A stretch of DNA of 16,872 bases from an uncultured Oscillospiraceae bacterium (GCA_910578735.1 CAJTSQ010000046.1:1-16872), one strand, 5' to 3'; counted from the first letter of the stretch, positions 1 to 6,744 are shown. The notes: generated by a model not told the origin, from the sequence alone. Numbers and translations: made by a program.

Positions 1-139
1 CCCCCCCGCCCACGAGGCCATCGCCAACGGCGCGAAGATCATCGCCGCCACAGTGTTCCGCGCGCTCACCGATGAGGCGTTCCGTCAAAAGGTGTACACC
101 TCCTACACGCAGAGCAAAGCTATCAAAACCCAAATTTAA
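1..139 (+). CDS. M20-family amidohydrolase/peptidase, C-terminal end only
   Basis: The window opens inside this gene. The last 45 codons read in frame from base 2 to a TAA at 137-139. The visible tail has a His-Glu-Ala-Ile-Ala-Asn-Gly segment followed by Ala-rich helices (KIIAATVFRALTD). This resembles the end of M20-type metal-dependent amidohydrolases such as the aminobenzoyl-glutamate and aminoacyl-peptide hydrolases, where a late His precedes a terminal helix. The catalytic and metal-binding part lies outside the window, so the substrate cannot be stated. The gene is 32 bases upstream of a YfcC-family carrier on the same strand with no terminator between. The two are probably co-transcribed, with the carrier importing the substrate that the hydrolase cuts. 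The family call rests on a short tail and is only moderately secure. Confidence 0.55.
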   Translation, partial: PPAHEAIANGAKIIAATVFRALTDEAFRQKVYTSYTQSKAIKTQI

Positions 140-171
140 CTGTGACTTAAATTAAAAGGGAGAGAAGATTT

Positions 172-1581
172 ATGTCAAAGGAGAATACGTTAGCAAGCCC
201 CAAAAAGAAAAAACTGCCCCACATCTATGGACTGCTGTTTATCATCATCGTTGTCTGCGCCCTCGCCACCTGGATTCTGCCCGCCGGTGAGTTCGACCGC
301 GTTGTCAATGAGGCCGGCCGGACCGTGGCCGTCGCCGGCACTTATCACGCCGTAGACGCCAGCCCTGTGGGCCCCTTCGCCATGTTCCAGGCCATTTATA
401 ACGGCTTTTGTGACGCCGGCGGCGTAGTGTTCTTCGTGTTTATCTCCTACGCCTCCATTAACATCATCATCGGCAGCGGCGCGTTCAACGGCCTGGTTGC
501 CGCCCTGCTGAAGGTGTTCAAGGGCAAGGCCCGTGTCGTCATCATCCCCGTATTCCTCACCATCGTCGGCGCGGCTTCCTCCACCATCGGCCTGTTTGAG
601 GAGTGGTTCCCGTTTATCCCCGTCTTCGCCGGCATCGCCGTGGCCATGGGCTTTGACGCCATCGTCGGCCTGGCCATTGTGGCGGTTGGCGCCGGCATGG
701 GCTACTCCGGCGCCATGATGAACCCCTTCACCGTGGGCGTGGCCCAGGGCATCGCCGAAGTGGCACCTATGTCGGGCATCGGCTACCGTATCTTCTGCCA
801 CGCGTGCATGATCGTGGTGTCCTCCATCTTCATCTGCCGCTATGCGCTGAAGATTCAGGCCGACCCCACCAAGAGCATTATCTATGGCGACGAGACCAAT
901 ATCACCATGAGTGAGAAGGAAGTCCAGAACGCCCCCTTCACCATCCGTGAGAAGCTGGTCCTGCTGATCCTGGCGATTGGCATCGTGTGCGTGATTTATG
1001 GCTGTAAGGTATACGGCTGGTACTTTGCGGAGCTGTCCGCCGTGTTTATGATTATGGGTATCCTCAGCGCCATTGTCATGGGCAACAACCTAGACGCCAT
1101 CTGCAAAAAGTTCGCGGACGGATTTACCAACGTAGCCATGGCCTGTATGATGATCGGCCTGGCCCGCGGCATCCTGATGGTCCTCCAGGCCGGCAACATC
1201 ATCGATACCGTGGTGTATTACCTGTCCCTGCCCCTGTCCGCCCTTCCCGCCGCCCTCAGCGCGGTAGCGATGCTGATTATGCAGACCTTCCTGAACTTCC
1301 TGGTGCCCTCCGGCTCCGGTCAGGCCGCTACCTCCATGCCCATCATGGCCCCCCTGGCTGACCTGCTGGGCGTCTCCCGCGACACCGCCGTTCTGGCCTT
1401 CCAGTTTGGCGACGGCCTTTCCAACATCGTGTGGCCCACCGGCTTTGCCGCCATCATGGCCGGCCTGGCGGGCGTCAAGGTTGAGAAGTGGTGGAAGTTC
1501 ATCATCCCCGTCTTCCTGGGCCTGTTTGTCACACAGGCGGCCCTGATGGTCATCGCGGTCATGACCGGCTTTGGAGCCTGA
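172..1581 (+). CDS. YfcC-family carrier (ion transporter superfamily)
   Basis: This 469-residue polytopic inner-membrane protein begins with a lysine-rich cytoplasmic stretch, then PHIYGLLFIII and the WILPAGEFDR segment typical of YfcC/DcuC-like (C4-dicarboxylate anaerobic carrier, Pfam DcuC-type) proteins. About a dozen hydrophobic helices follow. Two re-entrant-like Gly/Ser/Pro-rich stretches are visible, GAASSTIGLFEEWFPF (around 135-150) and LVPSGSGQAATSMPIMAPL (around 380-400), as in the duplicated halves of this superfamily. The ATG at 172 is preceded at a suitable distance by GGGAGAG. Length fits the family. Substrates of YfcC proteins are poorly defined (dicarboxylates, amino acids or peptides are proposed). 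The upstream amidohydrolase suggests uptake of a small amide or peptide-like compound, which is inference. The unit ends at the hairpin at 1616-1660. Confidence 0.85.
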   Translation: MSKENTLASPKKKKLPHIYGLLFIIIVVCALATWILPAGEFDRVVNEAGRTVAVAGTYHAVDASPVGPFAMFQAIYNGFCDAGGVVFFVFISYASINIIIGSGAFNGLVAALLKVFKGKARVVIIPVFLTIVGAASSTIGLFEEWFPFIPVFAGIAVAMGFDAIVGLAIVAVGAGMGYSGAMMNPFTVGVAQGIAEVAPMSGIGYRIFCHACMIVVSSIFICRYALKIQADPTKSIIYGDETNITMSEKEVQNAPFTIREKLVLLILAIGIVCVIYGCKVYGWYFAELSAVFMIMGILSAIVMGNNLDAICKKFADGFTNVAMACMMIGLARGILMVLQAGNIIDTVVYYLSLPLSALPAALSAVAMLIMQTFLNFLVPSGSGQAATSMPIMAPLADLLGVSRDTAVLAFQFGDGLSNIVWPTGFAAIMAGLAGVKVEKWWKFIIPVFLGLFVTQAALMVIAVMTGFGA

Positions 1582-1615
1582 TCCCGCCGCCTGACGCGAC
1601 ACGCTGAATCAAAAC

Positions 1616-1660
1616 AAAAAAGCCGCTGTGTCACACATTTATGTGACACAGCGGCTTTTT
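1616..1660. terminator. Bidirectional intrinsic terminator
   Basis: A perfect 14-bp inverted repeat (GCCGCTGTGTCACA and its complement, at 1622-1635 and 1642-1655) encloses a 6-base loop. An A run precedes it and a T run follows, so the structure works on both strands. It ends the carrier transcript on plus and the lysis-cassette transcript on minus, whose last stop codon is at 1664-1666. Confidence 0.93.
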
Positions 1661-1663
1661 GCT

Positions 1664-2431
1664 TCAGATTCCGGCCCGGACAATCATGGACAGGACCTCC
1701 TGGCGGGAGGCCAGGTCCAGCGGCCGGGCTCCGTCTGAGATGCCCCTGGCCTTGGCCTGCTCCAGTTCCGCCTGCCCCCAGGCGGGCGCAGGGAGTTCGC
1801 CCAGTTCCCTGCGGTAACGGGTCATGTACTCTTTCCACTGCTCGTAGCTCACGGGTTCCTCCTCTCTTACAGTCCGCTCCACATCGGCCCGAAAGCCGTC
1901 CATGCTCCTGCCAAACCTGGGGAACCAGTGGAGGACGTCTCCGTGGTTGGAGGCGATCCCCCGGCGGTACCCTTCAGCGTGGCAGATAACCACCCCGTCG
2001 GCCAGGGGGTCCAGCCGGTAGGCCCGGCAGAGCATAGCGGTCAGCTCCACCGCCTCTTGATAGACAGCCCGGAAATAATCGGGGTCGCTTAATCCGTCCT
2101 CGCAGATTTCAAAGCCGATGTGGGTGTTGTTGGCGCTCCCTTTCCAGCCCTTGGCAGCGTGCCAGCCCCGGCGGTCCCAGGGCAGGGTCTGGACCGTGCC
2201 CACCCCTCCGTCGGCAAATTTCCCGATGAAGGCGTGGACGCACTTGGCCTGTCCGGGCCGGTCCCAGTGGTTCCCGGCCGTGTTGCGGCCGATCTCAGCG
2301 TCCCCGGGGACATACCGGGCGGCCCTGGGGTTGTTGGCCCCGGTGGAGTGGACCATGATCCCCTTGACCTGAATGGTCCGCCCGGCCCGGTAGCAGTCGT
2401 TTTTGGTCAGCAGCTGCTGTCTCAGCCTCAT
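1664..2431 (-). CDS. Phage-type N-acetylmuramoyl-L-alanine amidase (endolysin)
   Basis: This 255-residue protein cuts the amide bond between muramic acid and the stem peptide of peptidoglycan. The start KNDCYRAGRTIQVKGIMVHST is typical of clostridial phage amidases. The Amidase_2 fold spans about residues 20-190. Likely zinc ligands are His28 (MVHST), His151 (CHAEG) and His163 or His168 in NHGDVLHWF. The THIGFE segment ends in Glu108. Residues 217-255 (from AWGQAELEQAKARGISDG to RQEVLSMIVRAG) look like half of an S-layer-homology repeat, a common cell-wall-binding tail in these lysins. I chose the ATG at 2431 because it overlaps the stop of the upstream holin-like gene as ATGA and gives the usual N-terminus. 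A longer open frame exists but would run through that gene. There is no signal peptide, so release depends on the holin. Confidence 0.9.
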   Translation of the reverse strand: MRLRQQLLTKNDCYRAGRTIQVKGIMVHSTGANNPRAARYVPGDAEIGRNTAGNHWDRPGQAKCVHAFIGKFADGGVGTVQTLPWDRRGWHAAKGWKGSANNTHIGFEICEDGLSDPDYFRAVYQEAVELTAMLCRAYRLDPLADGVVICHAEGYRRGIASNHGDVLHWFPRFGRSMDGFRADVERTVREEEPVSYEQWKEYMTRYRRELGELPAPAWGQAELEQAKARGISDGARPLDLASRQEVLSMIVRAGI

Positions 2432-2640
2432 CCCTCGCCACCGTCCCGCTTGTCCACAATGTCCTGTACCTTCTGGGACTGGGTGCCGAAGTAAAAGGCA
2501 ATGATGACCGCGTAAATGGTCATGAAATCCTGGCTGATTTCTCCAGCACAGGCCAGGCACGCGAATACCGCAGTCAATATCAGCGTAACCAGGCTTTTGA
2601 CGGACAGAAGTACCGCCAAACGTCTCCATATCAGTGGCAT
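2428..2640 (-). CDS. Small phage holin-like membrane protein
   Basis: The protein has 70 residues, with two hydrophobic segments (about 8-30 and 38-54) and a charged C-terminus ending KRDGGEG. The segments VKSLVTLILTAVF and FMTIYAVIIAFYFGTQSQK match a small membrane protein commonly found just before endolysins in Firmicutes phages and usually called a holin. AAAGGAGA lies at the right distance before the ATG, and the stop overlaps the amidase start by four bases, giving translational coupling. Its expected role is to form the membrane lesion that lets the amidase reach the wall. Function is inferred from size, topology and position. Confidence 0.75.
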   Translation of the reverse strand: MPLIWRRLAVLLSVKSLVTLILTAVFACLACAGEISQDFMTIYAVIIAFYFGTQSQKVQDIVDKRDGGEG

Positions 2641-2665
2641 GACTATTCTCCTTTCGATTCAAAAC

Positions 2666-3052
2666 TCAGGCCGGGCCCAGCGCCGGCCAGGAGCGGAGCC
2701 GGCCCTCAAACTCCGCCTCCCCCTCCTTGCTCTCACCAAAAATTTTTCCGTTGTTGTGCTCGAAAATGTTCTCCAGCACCTTTAAAAAACCTACGCCCAG
2801 AATGGTGTGGATGGCGGGTTCGCTCAGCTCCGCCATGGTGTACACCCGCCCCAGCCGCACCGTGGAGTAGACGGCAATGGCATAGCTGGTAAACACCCAC
2901 ACCAGGGCGGAGAGCTGGGTGGTAACAAAAATCAGCTTGGTCACAGAGCCCAGAAGGGCGTCCGCAGGCCGGCCGCGCCACAGCAGTGCCGCAGCCAGGC
3001 CGGTGCCCACCAGGGCCATCAGGCCGCAGAGAAGGGCAAGGAATGCTTTCAT
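2666..3052 (-). CDS. Phage lysis-cassette membrane protein, function unknown
   Basis: The protein has 128 residues. An N-terminal hydrophobic helix (about 3-25) and a second hydrophobic region (about 38-64) are followed by a soluble part with LSEPAIHTILGVGFLKVLENIFEHNNGKIFGESK split over residues 77-109. I recognise this type as a protein that accompanies XhlA-like and holin genes in clostridial prophages, but I know no assigned function. It may be a co-holin or antiholin. It starts inside the end of the XhlA-like gene (ATGA overlap at 3049-3052) with a strong GGAAAGGAGGGT site before the ATG, and is 25 bases from the next gene. The tight packing says it acts with its neighbours in lysis. Confidence 0.7.
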   Translation of the reverse strand: MKAFLALLCGLMALVGTGLAAALLWRGRPADALLGSVTKLIFVTTQLSALVWVFTSYAIAVYSTVRLGRVYTMAELSEPAIHTILGVGFLKVLENIFEHNNGKIFGESKEGEAEFEGRLRSWPALGPA

Positions 3053-3294
3053 GCCTCCACCCTCCTTTCCAGCCCCGCGATGCGGTGATTGGCCGCCTTG
3101 ATCCGCTCCTCCTGAATCTCGGTGCGCTCCTCCAGCCTATAGGTACGCTCGATCAAGCTGTTGTGGGCCTGCACCCTTTTTTCCAGCTGCTCCAGCCGGT
3201 ACTGGGTCAGCTTGGAGGACACCAGCACCCCGAACAGGGAACCCAGTCCTGACCCGCACAGCCCGATCAGCGCCACCAGAACAGTCTCACTCAT
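3049..3294 (-). CDS. XhlA-like phage lysis protein
   Basis: This 81-residue protein has one N-terminal membrane helix (about 4-26, GLCGSGLGSLFGVLV) followed by a long heptad-rich coiled coil (about 33-78, with LEQLEKRVQAHN, RLEERTEIQEERIK and HRIAGLERRVEA). This matches the haemolysin XhlA type encoded at the head of PBSX-like lysis cassettes, where it helps the holin and amidase lyse the cell. I chose the ATG at 3294 because GGAGG lies seven bases upstream. The open frame continues further upstream, but without a ribosome site and with low-complexity translation. It is the first gene of the four-gene minus-strand cassette and overlaps the next by four bases. Confidence 0.75.
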   Translation of the reverse strand: MSETVLVALIGLCGSGLGSLFGVLVSSKLTQYRLEQLEKRVQAHNSLIERTYRLEERTEIQEERIKAANHRIAGLERRVEA

Positions 3295-3333
3295 CCCAAT
3301 CCCTCCTTTTTCATTTGCGTGGCCCCACTCTTG

Positions 3334-3400
3334 GCGGGCATTCCCCTTTTGTTGCACGTTTTGGTCCACCAAAGGGGGACGCCCGCTCAATTTTTCTTTA
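3334..3400 (+). terminator. Hairpin with T-rich tail ahead of prfB (possible terminator)
   Basis: GCGGGC at 3334-3339 and GCCCGC at 3381-3386, together with flanking CCCCTTTTG and CAAAGGGGG blocks, can fold into a long imperfect stem. On the plus strand it is followed by a T-rich run (3390-3400), as in an intrinsic terminator. No plus-strand gene lies upstream to be terminated. It may be a remnant, or it may act as a leader structure of the minus-strand lysis cassette. Confidence 0.4.
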
Positions 3401-3425
3401 CTTTTTTGGTTTCCTCATATATAAT
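3397..3425 (+). promoter_or_regulatory. Sigma-A-type promoter of prfB
   Basis: TTTACT (3397-3402) and a perfect TATAAT (3420-3425) are separated by 17 bases in a T-rich context. The expected start of transcription is about 30 bases before the prfB start codon. The TATATAATA core is nearly symmetric, so a divergent promoter for the lysis cassette could overlap here. Confidence 0.75.
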
Positions 3426-3462
3426 AGGCTCACTTGATTTCAAAGGAAAGTGTGGGAACCAA

Positions 3463-4590
3463 ATGCTCCAATTTGACGAATATAAAGTAAAGCTGAACAA
3501 TCTGGCTCCGGCCCTAAAGGAACTGGCCCAGGCCCTGGACCTGGAGGGGGCGGAACGGGAGCTGGACATGCTCCAGGCCGAGTCCGCCGCCGACGGCTTC
3601 TGGGACAACCTGACCAAGGCCCAGAAGGTCCAGCAGCGTATCAAGAACCTCCAGGACAAGGTGGACAGCCAGAACCGGCGGCAAACCCAGTGGGATGACC
3701 TGATGGCCCTGTGCGAGATGGGCAACGAGTTTGAGGACGAGTCCCTGATCCCCGAGCTGGAGGAGGGCTTTGCCCAGCTGGAGGCCAACATGGAGGCCGC
3801 CCGTCTGGAGACCCTGCTCACCGGGGAATATGACCGCTCCAACGTAATCCTCACCATTCACCCCGGGGCGGGGGGCACCGAGGCCCAGGACTGGGCCCAG
3901 ATGCTCTACCGGATGTACACCCGCTGGACCGAGCGCCACGGCTTCACCTACCAGATCATGGACTACCAGGAGGGGGACGAGGCGGGCATCAAGTCGGCCA
4001 CCATCATGATCGAGGGGGAGAACGCCTACGGCTATCTGCGGGGGGAGCACGGCGTCCACCGGCTGGTGCGGGTGTCCCCCTTCGACGCCAACGCCCGGCG
4101 GCAGACCTCCTTTGCCTCGGTGGAGGTCATGCCAGACCTGCCCGAGGACGTGGAGGTGGAGATCCGTCCCGAGGACATCGAGATGCAGGTCTACCGGGCC
4201 TCCGGCGCCGGCGGCCAGCACGTGAACAAGACCTCCTCCGCCGTCCGTCTCATCCACAAGCCCACCGGCGTGGTGGTGGCCAGCCAGCAGGAGCGGTCCC
4301 AGTTCCAGAACAAGGACAACTGTATGAAGATGCTCCGGGCCAAGCTGGTGGAACTGCAAATGCAGGAGAAGGCAGAGAAAATCTCCGATTTGAAGGGCGT
4401 CCAGCTGAAAATCGAATGGGGCAGCCAGATTAGGTCCTACGTCTTCATGCCCTACCAGATGGTGAAGGACAACCGCACCGCCTTTGAGACCAGCAACATA
4501 GGCGCCGTGATGGACGGCGACCTGGACGGCTTTGTCAACGCCTACCTCACCGCCGAGGCCACCGGTAATTGGGCGGCCAAAGTGAAATAG
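3463..4590 (+). CDS. prfB: Peptide chain release factor 2
   Basis: The 375-residue protein recognises UGA and UAA stop codons in the ribosomal A site and triggers peptide release. The anticodon-like SPF motif is at residues 205-207 and the catalytic GGQ at 250-252, in YRASGAGGQHVN. The C-terminal WGSQIRSYVF and ETSNIGAVMDGDLDGF segments are typical of RF2. I chose the ATG at 3463, which gives the family's usual N-terminus (MLQFDEYKVKL) and lies about 37 bases after the promoter. The ribosome site is weak (AAAGGAAAG about 15 bases away, or GGGA closer). Most RF2 genes carry an in-frame UGA with a CUUUGA slip site near codon 25. Here the frame runs straight through ALDLEG with no stop, so autoregulation by frameshifting is absent. 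The gene is monocistronic. Confidence 0.97.
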   Translation: MLQFDEYKVKLNNLAPALKELAQALDLEGAERELDMLQAESAADGFWDNLTKAQKVQQRIKNLQDKVDSQNRRQTQWDDLMALCEMGNEFEDESLIPELEEGFAQLEANMEAARLETLLTGEYDRSNVILTIHPGAGGTEAQDWAQMLYRMYTRWTERHGFTYQIMDYQEGDEAGIKSATIMIEGENAYGYLRGEHGVHRLVRVSPFDANARRQTSFASVEVMPDLPEDVEVEIRPEDIEMQVYRASGAGGQHVNKTSSAVRLIHKPTGVVVASQQERSQFQNKDNCMKMLRAKLVELQMQEKAEKISDLKGVQLKIEWGSQIRSYVFMPYQMVKDNRTAFETSNIGAVMDGDLDGFVNAYLTAEATGNWAAKVK

Positions 4591-4703
4591 CTGACAACCA
4601 AGATGATCCATACTCAGGCTATGGCGAAGTTTCCATCGACCGCGGCGGCAACTAAACCAACTATTACAACCAGTAAAGCCAGTCAGGTTTATCTGACATG
4701 CTG

Positions 4704-4730
4704 AAAGGGACGGCCCCAGGCCGTCCCTTT
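4704..4730. terminator. Intrinsic terminator between prfB and the MerR gene
   Basis: AAAGGGACGGCC (4704-4715) and its exact complement (4719-4730) form a 12-bp stem with a 3-base loop, flanked by A and T runs. It sits between converging genes and can serve both. The 110 bases between it and the prfB stop hold no supported gene. Confidence 0.85.
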
Positions 4731-4732
4731 GC

Positions 4733-5521
4733 TTATACTTTTTCTATTGGGAAGAGTACCCCGGTCTCCAGCTGATTGGGGGGCGTGTTATCCGGGTCGC
4801 CAAAGTAGCGGTCCATGGCCGGGCCGCACATCCGGTACTCGGTGTGTTCGCCCAGCCAGGCACACAGGGCGTCGTAGGCGTATTGCAGCTGTTCATAGGG
4901 CCCCCTGTGCTGGACTGCGGCGCAGGTACAGGCGGGCTTGATCTTGACGTCGGGGCCATCCTGGGCCACTACCATCTGGGCCTCCACGTCGGAGTGTTCG
5001 CGGCTGAACTCCTCGTCGTGGTAGAGCATCTGGATGGGTCCCGCCTGGGTCAATCCCCGCTTCTCCGCCTCCCGATACAGCCGCTCAAAGAAGTCGTGGT
5101 ACTGGTTTACGCCGATGGTCTCCCGGATGGAGAAGACCTTCTGCTCCGGGTCCTGGATCAGAATTACATGGTACGGTGTTTCAATCATCGTTGTTCCCTC
5201 CATACGGAGGATGTCCGCCTCAATCTGATGGATCAGCCCCTGCTGGCGGTCCAGCTCCCGGCAGAGCTCCAGCCGGCGCTGACGCAGGGGCGGGAGAAGC
5301 TGGCTGTCCTCCAGCTCCAGCAGCGGCCCGATCTCCCCCAGGGAGAAGCCGTAGCCCTTGAGCCACTGGATTTTTACCAGGTCGGACAGCTGTTCCTGCC
5401 GGTAGTACCGGTAGCCATTTTCGCCCACCTCCTCGGGCCGGAGCAGGCCCAGAGCGTCATAGTGGCGCAGCATGCGGGGAGTGACCCGGCTCAACCGGGA
5501 AAAATCACCGATGGTCAGCAT
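4733..5521 (-). CDS. MerR-family regulator with GyrI-like effector-binding domain
   Basis: The protein has 262 residues. Residues 1-70 form the MerR winged helix (LTIGDFSRLSRVTPRMLRHYD, then the LGLLRPEEVGENGYRYY wing). A coiled-coil dimer helix follows (about 75-108). From about 112 to the end is a GyrI-like/AraC effector-binding domain, as in BmrR, BltR and TipA types that sense drugs or other amphipathic ligands. Such regulators activate promoters with long spacers and often control efflux genes, but none is adjacent here. I chose the ATG at 5521 because AGGAGG lies seven bases upstream; the open frame further upstream has no ribosome site. It follows the phosphopantetheinyl transferase by 53 bases on the same strand, and a palindrome in that gap may be its own operator. 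Confidence 0.88.
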   Translation of the reverse strand: MLTIGDFSRLSRVTPRMLRHYDALGLLRPEEVGENGYRYYRQEQLSDLVKIQWLKGYGFSLGEIGPLLELEDSQLLPPLRQRRLELCRELDRQQGLIHQIEADILRMEGTTMIETPYHVILIQDPEQKVFSIRETIGVNQYHDFFERLYREAEKRGLTQAGPIQMLYHDEEFSREHSDVEAQMVVAQDGPDVKIKPACTCAAVQHRGPYEQLQYAYDALCAWLGEHTEYRMCGPAMDRYFGDPDNTPPNQLETGVLFPIEKV

Positions 5522-5540
5522 GACATTCCTCCTAATTTGT

Positions 5541-5560
5541 TGTGAGAACCGGTTCCGACA
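5541..5560. promoter_or_regulatory. Operator-like 20-bp palindrome before the MerR gene
   Basis: The site reads TGT, two unmatched bases, GAACCGGTTC, two unmatched bases, ACA. It is a 10-bp perfect core with matching outer triplets. It lies 20 bases upstream of the MerR start and inside the only spacer of the presumed operon, so autoregulation by the MerR protein is plausible. No promoter hexamers with MerR-type 19-20 base spacing could be fixed with confidence. Confidence 0.5.
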
Positions 5561-5574
5561 TTCAGGATAAACCC

Positions 5575-6123
5575 TCACACAGTGGGAATGTCAAGCACTT
5601 TATCAAAAAATTTTTCCGGCGGCTCGCTGTGCCCGCACACCGCTGCCGCCCAGCCCGGGCCGGGCCAGGACCGAAACCAGAGCCCGTCCAGCCGGGCCGG
5701 GCCCTCCCCCGGCAGGGGGACGGGGAGCCCCCGGAGGATAGCGGGCAGCCCCTCTCCGCTCTCCTTGGCCCGGGCCTCCTTCAGGGCCCAGAGCAGGGTA
5801 AAGGCAGGCCAAAATTCCGGCTGCCCCTCCAGCCAGGCCAGCTCCTCCGGAGAGCACACCCGCTTCGGCAGGCCGGGCCGCCATTCCTTCACAATCTGGA
5901 TGTCCACTCCCACCGGGGCGCCGTCCAGGGCGCACAGGGCCAGGTCCCCGCTGTGGGACAAATTGAATTGGAGGTCTTCCCGGCCCGGGAAGCAGGGCTT
6001 GCCCCCCTCCCGCCGGGCAATTTCCGGCAGGGGGGACAGCCCCCAGGTCTCCCGGACCGCCAGGGCCAGCAGCCCCCGGGCCTGGGCGCGGCTGGTAAGA
6101 CCTTTTGTATAATAGATAACCAT
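5575..6123 (-). CDS. 4'-phosphopantetheinyl transferase, Sfp type
   Basis: This 182-residue enzyme moves the phosphopantetheine arm of coenzyme A to a serine of acyl- or peptidyl-carrier proteins. The family signatures are in order: GGKPCF (40-45), FNLSHS (53-58), GVDIQ (72-76) and WALKEARAK (112-120). The metal and catalytic acids correspond to Asp74 and Glu116. The position that is Glu in Bacillus Sfp is Gln76 here, a variation I believe occurs in other clostridial members. I chose the ATG at 6123, preceded by GGGAGGA. At about 180 residues it is shorter than Sfp (about 220). No polyketide or non-ribosomal peptide genes are in the window, so its carrier-protein partner is unknown; it may serve fatty-acid ACP. 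It lies between the DUF6512-like gene and the MerR gene. Confidence 0.88.
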   Translation of the reverse strand: MVIYYTKGLTSRAQARGLLALAVRETWGLSPLPEIARREGGKPCFPGREDLQFNLSHSGDLALCALDGAPVGVDIQIVKEWRPGLPKRVCSPEELAWLEGQPEFWPAFTLLWALKEARAKESGEGLPAILRGLPVPLPGEGPARLDGLWFRSWPGPGWAAAVCGHSEPPEKFFDKVLDIPTV

Positions 6124-6140
6124 AGAATTCCTCCCCAAAA

Positions 6141-6161
6141 GGCTCCTTTTGAAAGGAGGCC
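6141..6161 (-). terminator. Weak hairpin between DUF6512-like gene and transferase
   Basis: On the minus strand GGCCTCCTTT pairs with AAAGGAGCC, with one bulged base, followed by TTTTGGGG and then directly by the ribosome site of the transferase. It could be a partial terminator or attenuator that lowers expression of the downstream genes. The short loop and broken T run make it a weak candidate. Confidence 0.35.
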
Positions 6162-6209
6162 CAGGGTGCTTTTCTGCAAGTTGCAGGATGCTGACGAAAG
6201 CAGCCGCTT

Positions 6210-6725
6210 TCAACAGGGCAGCGGCAGCCATGAGCCCACGGCGGCCAGGTCCCGAAAGAGCAGCCCCTCCGGGGGATAGAGCGTAAACCAGCCGATGAGC
6301 AGGGCCAGAGCGATGGCGGCCAGGATGGGCAACACCCACTTGACCCCTTTAAACGGTCCGGAGAATCGGGTGGCCAGCCAGAAGCCCAGGGCCATCACCA
6401 GGGCGTAGAGGGCGATGTCCACCCACATGGCCTCGCCGCCCAGCAGCACGTGGTATGCCCAGCCCAGGGCCAGCATCAGGGCGCACAGCAGCGGCAGGAC
6501 CAGCAGCCAGGGGCGCACCCCTCCGGGGCGTCCCTGGTTGAGCGCCAGCGCCGCCCCCAGGAAGGGCCAGAACACCAGCTTGACATGTTCCCACAGGCTC
6601 TCATTCACCGGGGAGACTAGGGCAGTAGCGGCGCCGGGGAACCAGTCGTATAAAAAATGGAGGACGCAGCCAGCCAGCAGGGCTGCGATCCAGGTGAGGA
6701 TCAGCTGCCGTTTTGAATAGAACAA
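6210..6725 (-). CDS. DUF6512-like integral membrane protein
   Basis: This 171-residue protein has about five hydrophobic helices. After the first helix comes LHFLYDWFPG and then LVSPVNESLWEHVKLVFWP, a conserved block that I recognise from the DUF6512 group of Firmicute membrane proteins. Their function is unknown. The start is decided by the ribosome site. AAGGAG is directly next to a GTG at 6734, which is too close, but eight bases from the TTG at 6725, so the TTG start is preferred and removes three residues. It heads a minus-strand set with the phosphopantetheinyl transferase and the MerR regulator. Nothing in the sequence explains the association. Confidence 0.75.
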   Translation of the reverse strand: MFYSKRQLILTWIAALLAGCVLHFLYDWFPGAATALVSPVNESLWEHVKLVFWPFLGAALALNQGRPGGVRPWLLVLPLLCALMLALGWAYHVLLGGEAMWVDIALYALVMALGFWLATRFSGPFKGVKWVLPILAAIALALLIGWFTLYPPEGLLFRDLAAVGSWLPLPC

Positions 6726-6744
6726 TTTTCTCACTCCTTCCGGT

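Noticed and set aside
3514..4611. Long open frame opposite prfB
   Set aside because: The plus strand encodes an unmistakable RF2. The reverse translation is a Leu/His/Gly-rich shadow.
5542..6279. Open frames on the plus strand opposite the phosphopantetheinyl transferase
   Set aside because: They are Pro/Arg/Gly-rich without motifs, while the minus strand has the complete Sfp signatures.
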